Shown: piece after piece, positions 32,927 to 42,444 of the stretch | Layout of the letters: the number at the start of each line of letters is the position of its first letter | Numbering within the stretch: the stretch's first letter is position 1 | Assembly (NCBI GenBank): GCA_029945945.1 | Contig: JAQSDM010000012.1 | Span: forward strand, 310,001 to 374,000 | Reading direction: 5' to 3' | Source of the DNA: Algoriphagus sp. | GTDB lineage: Bacteria; Bacteroidota; Bacteroidia; Cytophagales; Cyclobacteriaceae | Length of the DNA stretch: 64,000 nt | Notes under the pieces: generated by a model | Told to the model about the DNA's origin: nothing | Seen by the model: the letters and a program-made list of their open reading frames with translations, nothing else | Databases searched by the model: none | Position numbers and translations under genes: made by a program

Positions 32927-33671
32927 TGATTCCCACTTTTTGACTTGTGATCGAACTCTCAGAAATAGTACTGGCTACCTGTCGGTTCTTCAACCATCGA
33001 ATCGCTATCGTATCCAGCAGTGGTGATAAAAGTCGATTCCATACATTAAACTTGGATTTACCCGTGATTCTAGGATAATGTTTAATTGGGATTTCTATCA
33101 CTTTTTTGCCTTGAATCAGTGTCAATGCAGGAAAGAACCGATGCATTCCTTTGAAAAAAGGCATGTTTAAAGCCACGGACCTACGCATGATTTTTAGTGG
33201 ACATCCTGAATCATGTACCCCATCGTGCAGCATGGAATCCCGAAACCAATTGGCAAACGTCGAAGACAATTTCTTCACCGCACTATCCTTGCGCCCTGCT
33301 CTCCTGCCCGTCACCAGATCGTAATCTGGAATCATCGCTTCCAGTTTGAGAAAGTCCATGGGGTCAGTCTGCAAATCAGCATCAATATAGCCTACCCATT
33401 TACTCCTGGATTTCTCAAATCCTGCCCGAATTGCAGCACTTAATCCTGCATTTTTCTCAAAAGAAATAAAATCAACATGCTCGTAGTAAGCAGCAGCTTT
33501 TCTGATTTCGCTCAAGCTATTGTCGGTCGAGCCGTCATTGACCAATAATAAAAGAACTTCGAATTTTGACTGATTGATATATTCCTCAAAAGCTGGCAAA
33601 ATCCTTTCTATCCCATCTTCTTCATTGAAAATGGGGATGACTATAGTGAGAACATTCACTTCTTCTTTCAC
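32919..33671 (-). CDS. GT2 glycosyltransferase, polyprenyl-phosphate-sugar synthase type
   Basis: 250 residues. GT-A motifs: TIVIPIFNEEDGI at the start, NDGSTDNS, and DADLQTDPMD as the metal-binding DxD. It matches DPM1/ArnC-like synthases. Unlike ArnC it has no C-terminal membrane helices, so it is DPM1-like and peripheral. It should load a sugar on undecaprenyl phosphate for the LAB_N-GT39 enzyme encoded next. It is 12 bp downstream of the outer-membrane receptor gene. Confidence 0.85.
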   Translation of the reverse strand: MKEEVNVLTIVIPIFNEEDGIERILPAFEEYINQSKFEVLLLLVNDGSTDNSLSEIRKAAAYYEHVDFISFEKNAGLSAAIRAGFEKSRSKWVGYIDADLQTDPMDFLKLEAMIPDYDLVTGRRAGRKDSAVKKLSSTFANWFRDSMLHDGVHDSGCPLKIMRRSVALNMPFFKGMHRFFPALTLIQGKKVIEIPIKHYPRITGKSKFNVWNRLLSPLLDTIAIRWLKNRQVASTISESSITSQKVGINE

Positions 33672-33683
33672 GATAAAATCAGC

Positions 33684-36092
33684 TTAAAACTTATAACTAT
33701 ACCCTACCCGAAACACCTGCGTCTCATAATAATCGGCGCTAGTATAGCTGAAGTCATTTCCTTCAATAGTCTTATTGATCACCATAGTATTCAGCAAATC
33801 AGTGGCGTTGAAAAACAACTCCCCGTTTCCTTCCTGGATCACTTTTTTCAATCCCATGTCAAGGCTAAATCTTCCTTGAATCGTTCCCTGAGGAATAATA
33901 TCCGGAGCCAAATAAATGGCTGTCAATTGCCCGGTGAAATTCTCCATAAACTTGAATTTCGAATTCCACTTTGCATTGCCAGAGAAAATCTCCTGTTTGT
34001 CAGCTTTAAAAGCATGTGGTTCTGGATAGAGATTCTGTACTGTAAATGCATCAATCTGATTATGATATCCATTAAGATTTAGGTCAAAAGAATACCAATC
34101 ATTTACATCCTGATCCCAGATCAATTCCAAGCCGGTATTGTAGCTTTTAGCAGCATTTTGGAAGATGGCGTAGATTAATTTGCTGTCTCCATAAGTGGTT
34201 GAAATCCGAGTGATCGTCCCATCGACCTGTCGGTGATAAGCAGCCGAATACAGTGACCCGGTCCTCCAACCTGTTTTCCATCCCAATTCGTAAGAATTGG
34301 TAAACTGGGGTTTCAAGGCAGGATTACCCACCTTGATAATCTCCGCATCATCATACTTGGGGAAGATCCTGATATCCACTTCATTTGGCCGATCTACTCT
34401 TCTGTTGTAGGATGCTGTAATCTTATTCATCCCGTTGATTTTGTAAGAAAATCGGGTATTGGGAAAAGGCTGAAAGTAATTGTACCCATCACTTTTGTAG
34501 GTCGGATGATTTGGATCCACAATATATTTCAGCTTCATGTATTCCAATCTCAGCCCTATTTCGGCTTCCAGTTTTTTCGACTCAAAAACATAATTACCAT
34601 AAACAGCAGGTATGGTTTCCTTGTAAGTTGCTGCTCCACCTGCCAGTGAATCTATCGGAGAGTTTTCGCCTGGGAAAAACTGCATGTTGGTCGGAATCCA
34701 ACGTCTCCTAAATTTCATTCCAGTTTCCAGCCTGCCAAATTTTGTGGGCTTCACATAGTCAAGCGTGACATCCACCACATTCTCATCCGAAAGCAATTTG
34801 AAAGCATCTTCCCCTGTAGAACCAGGTAAAATATTGGTGAAGAAATACTGCTCGTCTTCTCGGTGAAATGTATAATTTAATCCTGTCGAAAGACTGTGCC
34901 CCGGATCGGTGAAATTATGTTTGAAAGCTGCCGTAGCCATCACGGTGGTCTTGAGCTCATCTTCTAAAAACTGCCAAAGCCGTAATCGCTCCGAAAAATC
35001 TTTGTTGAAAAACGGCTGATCCCCTCTGTCAATGATCTTTTCACTTCCAAAAAGCCCTGAAACACTCAGGGTATTTGATTCATCAATCGCCCAATCCATC
35101 CCTGCACGGGCAGTCAAAAAATTGGTATCTCTGTTTCGCTTGAGTTGCTGATTGATGACAGTTCCGTCATTATAAGTTCGGGTTACGTACTCATTTTTAT
35201 TCAAGGTCTGCGTATAGAGATTATCTGCCGAAAGGAAGAAATTCACATCCTTCTTGCGATAATTCAGAGAAATCGAAGGATTGATTTTTGGTGTGCCTTG
35301 ATATTGAGGTCTTATGCCAGGCAGGTTAGCCTGTTTCTCCCATAGTGCTCCAACTCCCAGCGCCAGACCAACTTTCCCGTTGAACCCTGCCATCTTTTCT
35401 TTTTTTAGAATAATATTGATAATGCCTGCATTACCATTGGAGTCAAACTTTGCAGAGGGATTATTGATGATCTCGATTCGCTCCACAGCGGAGGATGGAA
35501 GGTTATCCAAACCAGTTTGATTGCCGAATCCAGTCAAAGCAGTCTGCTTGCCATCAATCAAAACTGCTACGCGGTCATTGCCTCGGATCTGAATTTTACC
35601 ATCCTGGACGGTGACACCAGGAAGATTGGACATAGCCTGAAGAACGGAGCCTCCACTCTGGCTAATATTCTGACCTAAATCATAGGTTTTTTTATCCATT
35701 TTGGCACTTACAGCTTCTGCCTGCCCTACTACCTCCACAGCAATCAAATCCTGGAAAGATGCAGTCATCTCGATCTCACCCAGATTGAGAAATGCAGAAC
35801 TTGATCCCACGAAAATCTCCTTGCTCACTGTCTCAAACCCGATGAAACTCGCTTCCATTTCGTAGTCTCCCGGAGCTACATCAACCAAGGTAAAGAGACC
35901 AGATTCATCGGTTATAGCACCAGTTATAAAACTGGTATCGTTAACTGTTTTTAGGACTACGTTAACATAGGACAAGCCTTCCTGAAAGGTTTTATCCATG
36001 ATTTTACCTGATACTTTCACTTTTGTCTCCTGCGCCAAAAGCAACTGTGAAACCAATAAAATAGGAATCAGTAAATAGTTTTTAATCTTCAT
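33684..36092 (-). CDS. Outer-membrane beta-barrel receptor (TonB-receptor-like, OMP_b-brl_3 type)
   Basis: 802 residues. Signal peptide (ending LLLAQE), carboxypeptidase-regulatory-like domain (VSGKIMDKTFQEGLSYVNV), plug (MSNLPGVTVQDGKIQIRGND, RIEIINNPSAKFDSNGNAG in parts) and a barrel with a terminal FRVGYSYKF strand. This class of receptor-like barrel often lies beside two-component and PepSY-like genes in Bacteroidota; its ligand is unknown. It overlaps the PepSY-like gene by 11 bp, so it belongs to the signal-transduction operon. Confidence 0.88.
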   Translation of the reverse strand: MKIKNYLLIPILLVSQLLLAQETKVKVSGKIMDKTFQEGLSYVNVVLKTVNDTSFITGAITDESGLFTLVDVAPGDYEMEASFIGFETVSKEIFVGSSSAFLNLGEIEMTASFQDLIAVEVVGQAEAVSAKMDKKTYDLGQNISQSGGSVLQAMSNLPGVTVQDGKIQIRGNDRVAVLIDGKQTALTGFGNQTGLDNLPSSAVERIEIINNPSAKFDSNGNAGIINIILKKEKMAGFNGKVGLALGVGALWEKQANLPGIRPQYQGTPKINPSISLNYRKKDVNFFLSADNLYTQTLNKNEYVTRTYNDGTVINQQLKRNRDTNFLTARAGMDWAIDESNTLSVSGLFGSEKIIDRGDQPFFNKDFSERLRLWQFLEDELKTTVMATAAFKHNFTDPGHSLSTGLNYTFHREDEQYFFTNILPGSTGEDAFKLLSDENVVDVTLDYVKPTKFGRLETGMKFRRRWIPTNMQFFPGENSPIDSLAGGAATYKETIPAVYGNYVFESKKLEAEIGLRLEYMKLKYIVDPNHPTYKSDGYNYFQPFPNTRFSYKINGMNKITASYNRRVDRPNEVDIRIFPKYDDAEIIKVGNPALKPQFTNSYELGWKTGWRTGSLYSAAYHRQVDGTITRISTTYGDSKLIYAIFQNAAKSYNTGLELIWDQDVNDWYSFDLNLNGYHNQIDAFTVQNLYPEPHAFKADKQEIFSGNAKWNSKFKFMENFTGQLTAIYLAPDIIPQGTIQGRFSLDMGLKKVIQEGNGELFFNATDLLNTMVINKTIEGNDFSYTSADYYETQVFRVGYSYKF

Positions 36093-36543
36093 TGCCGGCT
36101 TCTATCGCTTTCTTTTCGATTAGTTTTCCATTGATATCAAATACCAACTCCCACTCTTCCTCGCCTTTTTCGACTGCCAATTCATAGACGCTTCCATTGG
36201 CTTTTTCAGAAATCTCGGCTTCCTCGATTTCGTATCCGGCAAAATCCCCGGCTAAGGCCTGCTTGATCGCTTCAGGTAAATCGGCCTTTTTAATTTCGTG
36301 CTCAGTTTCTTGCCAGGTGCCATCAGTTAAAAAATTGGCTGAGTAATCTTTTCCGTCCAATTTGAATTCAGCTTCCCATTCGGTAGTAGACTCCATGTCC
36401 CAGCTTACTTTTTTTGCAGCATAGAATTTCTGTGAAAAGGCTGTTTTCACAGCTTCAGGTATTTCTTCGTCCGAATGCTCCTGGGCACAGGCTCCTGTCG
36501 AAAGCATTACGCTTACTGATAAAATCGTGAGGTACTTTTTCAT
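36082..36543 (-). CDS. Periplasmic PepSY-like (PF11396-type) protein
   Basis: 153 residues with a signal peptide (cleavage near STGACAQE). Two PepSY-like repeats: VKTAFSQKFYAAKKVSWDME with WEAEFKLDGKDYSANF, and IKQALAGDFAGYEIEEAEI with WELVFDINGKLIEKKA (all quoted within the length limit). The pattern predicts a small periplasmic protein that may sense or buffer a cell-envelope signal. It lies 59 bp after the histidine kinase and overlaps the receptor gene. Confidence 0.78.
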   Translation of the reverse strand: MKKYLTILSVSVMLSTGACAQEHSDEEIPEAVKTAFSQKFYAAKKVSWDMESTTEWEAEFKLDGKDYSANFLTDGTWQETEHEIKKADLPEAIKQALAGDFAGYEIEEAEISEKANGSVYELAVEKGEEEWELVFDINGKLIEKKAIEAGNED

Positions 36544-36602
36544 TTGACCTTTGGGTTAAGTAAAAATGATTACCCAAAAGTCACAGGAGATTTAGAAGAC
36601 AT

Positions 36603-37901
36603 TTAGAATTTCCCGAAGCGTATAGAAAAAATATGGAAATGATCCAAAAAATCGTAGCTGATCTCCCAGCCATTTTGTTTGCAGATCTCTTTCACGATGG
36701 CAAGGCCCAACCCACTGTTGGTAGTCTCGGTGGTAGATATGGAAAATCGCTTGAAAAGAGACTCCTCTTTCAGTCGTTCCAAGCCTGAATTCAGAAATGA
36801 AATTCCATTTTCGCCAATCCTAACAATAATATGGCTTGAAACTGGACTATGACGGATAGCATTGGAAAGCAAGTTATTTACCAGGGTTTCCGCCAAAAAA
36901 CGACTACTTGTTAATCTCGCTTTTCCACTAATTTCTTTGTTATATGTCAATTTTCGCTCTGAAATATAATCCTGAAGCAGCTCTTCACTTTTCTCGACTT
37001 TCTCAACAAAATCTATTTCAGAAATATCAGAAAATTTACTGCTGTCTATTCGTGCCAACAGAAGTAAATTCTTGTTTACCCTAGTAAGCCTGGCCAGAGG
37101 AATCTGTATGGCATTTACCAGTTCTGATTGCGCGGCACTGAGTTTTTCATCCTGAAAAAGTATGTCCAATTTGGATTTCAGCAACGCAATTGGAGTTTGC
37201 AATTCATGTGAAGCATTTGCCACAAAGGCTTTCTGCTGGTTATACGCGTTAACATTTTCAGCAATCAACTTACTGATGGTTTGATTCAGTTCTTCAAATT
37301 CCTCGATATCACTCGTTTCAAATTCCACCCCTTTACTTAAGCTCAAATCAAAGATTTTCAACTTCTTAAGTATATTATCGAACGGTTCCCAGACACTTTT
37401 AGAAATCTTACGGTTGAGTTGGATAAACCCAAAAACCAGAAGTCCATAGAGTAAAACAGCCACCAGACCAATCGCAAAAATAGTCTCATAGGCTTCCTCC
37501 ACGTTGGTTTCAATATTCAATAAATAGGGCTTTTTATCAATCTCAATCACCGTCTGCAAACCACGAAATCGATCCGATTCCTGCTCATATTCATTGTACT
37601 TCGTCACTTCATATATGCTATCTGGCCTGGCTATATTTTCTGTTATCGGCATGATGGACGAACTTGGTTGCAAGGTATTCCAAGTGTTCAAAACCGTCTC
37701 CAGGTCTCTTCCTGACACATGCGCCTGCTCGAATCTGTTTTCTATCCGCTCCATGATGATTTCATGGTTTTCATCAATTTCAGTCACCCAAATCCAATCC
37801 ACCACCCAGAAATAAATTGGGATGCTTACCAGCAAAATGATCATCGCATAGATCGTAAATGCCTTAAAAGGTTTATCGAGCAGTTTGGTCATATTTCCCA
37901 C
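36603..37901 (-). CDS. Two-component sensor histidine kinase
   Basis: 432 residues. Membrane helices at about 13-38 and 141-161 frame a ~100-residue periplasmic sensor. The H-box SHELQTPIALLKSK has the phospho-acceptor His232. The N-box (ETLVNNLLSNAIRHS) and G-box (TTNSGLGLAIVKEIC) of the HATPase domain follow. The start overlaps the response-regulator stop by 13 bp. Its location directly before PepSY, receptor and glycosyltransferase genes suggests it controls cell-surface modification. The signal is unknown. Confidence 0.9.
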   Translation of the reverse strand: MGNMTKLLDKPFKAFTIYAMIILLVSIPIYFWVVDWIWVTEIDENHEIIMERIENRFEQAHVSGRDLETVLNTWNTLQPSSSIMPITENIARPDSIYEVTKYNEYEQESDRFRGLQTVIEIDKKPYLLNIETNVEEAYETIFAIGLVAVLLYGLLVFGFIQLNRKISKSVWEPFDNILKKLKIFDLSLSKGVEFETSDIEEFEELNQTISKLIAENVNAYNQQKAFVANASHELQTPIALLKSKLDILFQDEKLSAAQSELVNAIQIPLARLTRVNKNLLLLARIDSSKFSDISEIDFVEKVEKSEELLQDYISERKLTYNKEISGKARLTSSRFLAETLVNNLLSNAIRHSPVSSHIIVRIGENGISFLNSGLERLKEESLFKRFSISTTETTNSGLGLAIVKEICKQNGWEISYDFLDHFHIFSIRFGKF

Positions 37902-38563
37902 TTATAGCCTGTTCCGTAGATTGTTTTGAGGTAGCCACCATACCCATGCTCATTCAGCTTTTTCTTTAGGTTTTTCACATGGGCATAGATGAAGTCATGA
38001 CTATCAAACATATCCGCCAAATCCCCGGAAAGATGCTCTGCTAAGGCACTTTTTGATAAAACCCTGTTTTTATTACCAATAAAGAACAATAATAAATCAT
38101 ATTCCTTTTTGGTTAAAAGAATGTGATCCCCTTCTATTTGAACAGTTTTTGAAAGTAAATCTATTTTTATTTCATTTTGGACTATCAGGTTGGAGGGATT
38201 AAATTGTTTCCTGCGAATCACAGAGTGAATTCTCGCAGCCAATTCCGAGTGGTGAAATGGTTTGGCCAAGTAATCATCCGCGCCGATATTCAAACCTTTA
38301 ATCTTGTCCTCCAAGGTGTTTTTGGCTGAAATGATAATCACTCCATCCTGCTTGTTCTGACTGCGCAGATGCTCCAGAATAGCAAATCCATCCCCTCCCG
38401 GCAGCATTAGGTCCAGCAAAATGCAATCGTATTGATACAGACTCACTTTTTCTTTAGCTGTCACAAAATCACTAGCTGTTTCACAGCGGTAATTTTCACC
38501 GGAGAGATACTGTATAATATCACTTGCCAACTCTTTTTCGTCCTCAATAACCAAGATTTTCAT
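37889..38563 (-). CDS. OmpR-family response regulator
   Basis: 224 residues. Receiver domain with acidic pair VIEDEKE, phospho-acceptor Asp51 in CILLDLMLPGGDGF, and Lys in YLAKPFHHSE. The winged-helix effector domain (LLTKKEYDLLLFFIGN, then HVKNLKKKL, TIYGTGYKWEI) binds DNA. It is the promoter-proximal gene of the six-gene minus-strand cluster and is cognate to the overlapping kinase. Confidence 0.92.
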   Translation of the reverse strand: MKILVIEDEKELASDIIQYLSGENYRCETASDFVTAKEKVSLYQYDCILLDLMLPGGDGFAILEHLRSQNKQDGVIIISAKNTLEDKIKGLNIGADDYLAKPFHHSELAARIHSVIRRKQFNPSNLIVQNEIKIDLLSKTVQIEGDHILLTKKEYDLLLFFIGNKNRVLSKSALAEHLSGDLADMFDSHDFIYAHVKNLKKKLNEHGYGGYLKTIYGTGYKWEI

Positions 38564-38816
38564 CGTTTCAAATTAAGCCTTCAATTTGGAAGGAATTTAG
38601 AATATGCTATGGCAAGTATGTGAAAAGAAGAAATTATTGTTTATAGTTTGACTTCTAAGATCTGGGCATTGACCCCTACCCTCATCGAGTTCTTACTTGT
38701 TTATTGTTGGGGACTATTTTATGTCAAAATTTCCAATGGCGTTAAATCATTATTTTTTATCCTTGGGATATTAAGTTCATTTCCATTCTTTTTTAACTTT
38801 ACTTTAGCCTTTAATC

Positions 38817-39380
38817 ATGAGAAAATCAGCTGCCATTTTTCTCCTTACGTGCTTTGGACTGTATCACCTGGGATTTTTTGCGGTGCAGTTCCTTATGCCT
38901 ATGGCAATACATCAACATTGGGAAAATCAGATTTGGGAAAATGACGAAGACTTTCTTGAGGGTAAACTGATCCGAATTCCTTTTGCCATGCCGTATGGAC
39001 AGAATCAGGAAAACTTTCAAACGGTGAATTTCCAAATGGAAATTGAGGGAAAAATGAACCGAGTAATAAAACAACGGTATTTTGAAGATCACCTAGAGGT
39101 AGTCGTGGTGAAGGATGAGCTCCAAACGAAACTTAATGAACAGGTGAAACTCTGGATAGTTTCTCTCGCATCTGATCAGGGAGATTTTGAGGGTCCGCCT
39201 TTACAGAAAGTACTTTTAAAATCTTTCGTAAAAGACTTTGTCCTACGCATTCACGATTTCTCCTTTGCACCAAAACTTTCCGAAATATTAATCCGGCATT
39301 CTTCTCCTTTTTTAATCACCATTCCGATGGGAATCAAGGATATCATACTGCTTCCTCCCCAAGGACTCCAGTTGTCCTGA
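38817..39380 (+). CDS. Hypothetical exported protein upstream of a TonB receptor
   Basis: 187 residues with an N-terminal hydrophobic segment (about 6-30) that acts as signal or anchor. The rest is soluble and mixed alpha/beta, with no family I recognise. It is 57 bp before the FecA-like receptor and shares its strand, so it may be an accessory protein of that receptor. The start at 38817 is preferred over an overlapping longer frame (38648) in another phase. Confidence 0.55.
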   Translation: MRKSAAIFLLTCFGLYHLGFFAVQFLMPMAIHQHWENQIWENDEDFLEGKLIRIPFAMPYGQNQENFQTVNFQMEIEGKMNRVIKQRYFEDHLEVVVVKDELQTKLNEQVKLWIVSLASDQGDFEGPPLQKVLLKSFVKDFVLRIHDFSFAPKLSEILIRHSSPFLITIPMGIKDIILLPPQGLQLS

Positions 39381-39437
39381 ATCTTTTTTTCGGGGAAATA
39401 ATCCCTGAATTTTTCCCATCAATTATGACTTCTTTCT

Positions 39438-41618
39438 ATGAAATACAAGTATTATATCTACTTGCTTATGGGCTTTTGCTTGCTCTCAAACCATGCATTT
39501 GCGCAGCAAGACACTGTTAAAACGCTTACTCTCGAAGAGATTAAAATCCAGAATTTCCGACTTCAAAACCCGGTCACCAGTCTTCCGTCGACGCATGGAT
39601 TGATGGTAGTCGGGGGAAGGAAATCGGAAGTGATTTCCCTGAGTGGATTAGCTACGAATCTTGCAGAAAAGACAGGTCGAAGCCTGTTTGCAAAAATTCC
39701 CTCTGCCTTCATTTATGACATGGATGGTACCGGAAACCAAATCAACGTCTCTGTGAGGGGATTGGATGGGCATCGTAGTTGGGAATTCAATGTCAGACAA
39801 AATGGGGTCATGATCAATACAGATATCTATGGATATCCTGCCAGCCATTATTCCATGCCCATGGAAGCAGTGGAACGGATCGAGCTGATTCGTGGAACTG
39901 CAGCGCTAAAGTATGGTCAGCAGTTTGGTGGGATGCTGAATTATGTGCTCAAAAAGCCCGATCCAATTAAAAAGTTCAGTCTTGAAAACATCAGTTCAGC
40001 AGGGTCTTTTGGACTGTTGTCCAACTACACTTCGGTGAGAGGCACTATTGGCAAGTTCAGCTACTTTGGGTACTATCAAAAGAGGAATTCCAACGGATAT
40101 CGGGATGGAGGAAAATCCGAATCTGATGCCCAGCATGTGGAAATTTCCTATCAGATTAACGACCGCCTGAAAGCTAAAGCAGAACTGAGTCGGAGTATCT
40201 TTCTTTACCGAATTCCGGGTCCACTCACTGACGCCCAGTTTAAGGAGGATCCAACACAAGCCACCCGGTCACGCAATTATTACAGTCCTGAAATCTGGGT
40301 ACCGGCATTGACACTGGAAGGCAGATTGGCAGCTAATACAAGTTTCAGTTTGGTGGGAAGCGGGATATTTGGTCAGAGAAGTTCAGTCACTTTTGATGCA
40401 CTTGCAAACGTGCCCGACACCATCAATAGTGCAACTTCTGATTACGCTCCTAGAAATGTGGATATTGATAATTACCATACCCGGACTTTTGAGGCTAGAA
40501 TTTTACATGGATATACATTAGGTTCTGTTAAAAATGATCTCTCCATTTCAGTTCGATATTTCAATAATTCCTTTGATCGCAGGCAAAGGGGTAAAGGGAC
40601 GACTGGCACTGACTACGACCTGTCTGTTGTAGGAGATTTTCCCAGAGATATCAACTTGAAAAGTCAAAGCATTGCAGCATCACTGGAAAACCAATTTCAC
40701 TTAAATGACCGATTTTCAATTTCACCTGGATTACGGATAGAGAATGGAAGTTCAGCAATGAGCGGAACTATCAGTTATGTAGAATTGGAGCAGGTTCCGC
40801 AGGAGATAGAATATGATTTCGTGACTTTGGGGATCAACGCCAATTATCAGTTTTCGCCTTCCAATCGCCTCTATGCAGGAATTTCCCAAGCCAACAGACC
40901 GGTTCTGTTTCAGGATATAATTCCCGGAAATCCTCTAACTATAATCAACCCAAACCTTACCCACAGCTTTGGATACAATTCGGAAATAGGCTGGGAACTC
41001 AGCCCCAAGGAATCGATGCATTTAAACGCTACCCTGTTTTACACATTTATAGGCAACCGCATCGGCAGTATTTTAGTGGAGCAAGATGATTATACCCTGA
41101 TTCAAAAAAGCAATATCGGAGACAGCGGAACGGCCGGGGTTGAGCTCCTTTGGGATTGGGAATTCTTGAAAAAAGATCACTTTGCACTCTCATTCTATAC
41201 CTCATCAAGTTGGATGCGGGCTCGATATCTCAATGGCTTAGTGGCCGGATCGGAAGGAAATGAAGAAATTGAAGGGAATTATGTAGAGGCTGTTCCTGAG
41301 TGGATCAGCAGAAACGGGCTAACCGCTTCCTATGGTTCTTTACAATTGGCTCTACAGCATCAGTTTGTAAGCGAATCTTTTTCCGACCCACTCAATACAA
41401 AAAGTCCACCTCCATCAGGTGCAGTGGGTTTGGTTCCTTCCTATCACATTTGGGATCTTCAGGGAATTTATACCTATGAAAACCTGACTTTGCGGGCAAG
41501 TTTTCAGAATATTTTCGACAACTCCTATTTCACAAAAAGACCTCAAATGTATCCGGGACCAGGCATATGGTCGTCTGATGGAAGAAGTTTGGTTATTTCT
41601 CTTGGTTTTAGAATCTGA
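39438..41618 (+). CDS. FecA-like TonB-dependent receptor beside the metal-efflux genes
   Basis: 726 residues. Signal peptide (SNHAFAQQD), plug (RSLFAKIPSAFIYDMDGTGN, VSVRGLDGHRSWEFNVRQNG, ERIELIRGTAALKYGQQFGG), then a barrel ending in an aromatic strand (SLVISLGFRI). It has no carboxypeptidase-like N-terminal domain and no obvious FecR-interacting domain. It is paralogous to the receptor at 60234 (shared NVRQNG, GTQFGG/GQQFGG and FTKRPQMYPGPGIWSSDGR motifs). It lies 39 bp before a His-rich protein gene and the CzcBAC pump genes, so a metal chelate ligand is plausible (inference). Confidence 0.88.
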   Translation: MKYKYYIYLLMGFCLLSNHAFAQQDTVKTLTLEEIKIQNFRLQNPVTSLPSTHGLMVVGGRKSEVISLSGLATNLAEKTGRSLFAKIPSAFIYDMDGTGNQINVSVRGLDGHRSWEFNVRQNGVMINTDIYGYPASHYSMPMEAVERIELIRGTAALKYGQQFGGMLNYVLKKPDPIKKFSLENISSAGSFGLLSNYTSVRGTIGKFSYFGYYQKRNSNGYRDGGKSESDAQHVEISYQINDRLKAKAELSRSIFLYRIPGPLTDAQFKEDPTQATRSRNYYSPEIWVPALTLEGRLAANTSFSLVGSGIFGQRSSVTFDALANVPDTINSATSDYAPRNVDIDNYHTRTFEARILHGYTLGSVKNDLSISVRYFNNSFDRRQRGKGTTGTDYDLSVVGDFPRDINLKSQSIAASLENQFHLNDRFSISPGLRIENGSSAMSGTISYVELEQVPQEIEYDFVTLGINANYQFSPSNRLYAGISQANRPVLFQDIIPGNPLTIINPNLTHSFGYNSEIGWELSPKESMHLNATLFYTFIGNRIGSILVEQDDYTLIQKSNIGDSGTAGVELLWDWEFLKKDHFALSFYTSSSWMRARYLNGLVAGSEGNEEIEGNYVEAVPEWISRNGLTASYGSLQLALQHQFVSESFSDPLNTKSPPPSGAVGLVPSYHIWDLQGIYTYENLTLRASFQNIFDNSYFTKRPQMYPGPGIWSSDGRSLVISLGFRI

Positions 41619-41657
41619 TCAATTCCACCTTCTTATATTATAATTCCTATCTTTGAT

Positions 41658-42080
41658 TTGATGTTAAAGAGAAAGTGGATCATAGTGACAATGCTTTTAG
41701 CCCTGGCAATCATGCTAGGGCACAATATCTTTCCGCATCATCATCACGAGGAGAACAAAGAACTGGCTCAGCATCATCATTCAGATGATCATCATCATGA
41801 TACTGATCATGAAAGTCCGAGTGAATCTCCCGACTTCGAACATTTATTTTCCGTACTCCAACACACAGGAAATGGAGTTACCTTTTTAACCAGTAATGAC
41901 CTAAGTAAACTAGAGGAAGGTAAAATCATTTCATCCATCGATGGAGTAACTTGCACTTTATTTTCTCCCATTCCTTCATCAAGAATCGGTCAAAAATCAC
42001 CCCCCTTCCGGCCAGTCTTCCGGAATTTTAAAAATTTCCTTCCCACAGGATTACGAGCACCCCCGGCTCGCATCGTTTAA
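41658..42080 (+). CDS. Small His-rich membrane-anchored protein
   Basis: 140 residues: an N-terminal membrane helix (6-24), then HNIFPHHHHEENKELAQHHH and DDHHHDTDHE, and a C-terminal part with PPFRPVFRN and LRAPPARIV. The His clusters suit Zn, Co, Ni or Cu binding in the periplasm. Similar small proteins stand before Czc-type pump genes in Bacteroidota as I recall. It sits between the receptor and a second His-rich lipoprotein. Confidence 0.65.
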   Translation: MMLKRKWIIVTMLLALAIMLGHNIFPHHHHEENKELAQHHHSDDHHHDTDHESPSESPDFEHLFSVLQHTGNGVTFLTSNDLSKLEEGKIISSIDGVTCTLFSPIPSSRIGQKSPPFRPVFRNFKNFLPTGLRAPPARIV

Positions 42081-42164
42081 TTCCTTTTTGTTCTAAAGGT
42101 TACTCCCGCCATTTTTCTGTGGCTTGGTGATACCCTTATTTTATCAAATCAAAATCAAAAAACG

Positions 42165-42419
42165 ATGAAAAATTCAATCTTACTATTTGCTATTGCGTCC
42201 TTGTTGGTTGCCGGTTGCGGTAATAAAAACACGGAAGATCACGCCCATGACGCTGAGGGAAATCATGTGGAAGAAGGAACTCACCAGCATGAAGATGGCG
42301 CTGTCCACGAAGACCATACAGATTCCGTAACTCAAGAGGAGTTTACTGCTCCTGCTGACAGTGCTGCCAAAGCAGCTGCTGAGCACGGTCATGAGCATAA
42401 AGTAGGCGAAAAGCATTAA
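42165..42419 (+). CDS. Small His/Glu-rich lipoprotein
   Basis: 84 residues. Lipobox LLVAGC, then a chain rich in His, Glu and Asp (DHAHDAEGNH, GTHQHEDGAVHEDH) ending in HGHEHKVGEKH. A periplasmic metal-buffering role is likely from composition and from the position 25 bp before the RND adaptor gene. No globular domain is evident. Confidence 0.65.
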   Translation: MKNSILLFAIASLLVAGCGNKNTEDHAHDAEGNHVEEGTHQHEDGAVHEDHTDSVTQEEFTAPADSAAKAAAEHGHEHKVGEKH

Positions 42420-42444
42420 TCTTCCTGGTTTAAATTTCTCTTAA

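Noticed and set aside
38648..38944. 98-codon hydrophobic plus-strand frame before the 38817 gene
   Set aside because: It overlaps the better-supported 38817 frame by over 120 bp in another phase, has no recognisable family, and its hydrophobicity can arise from T-rich DNA.
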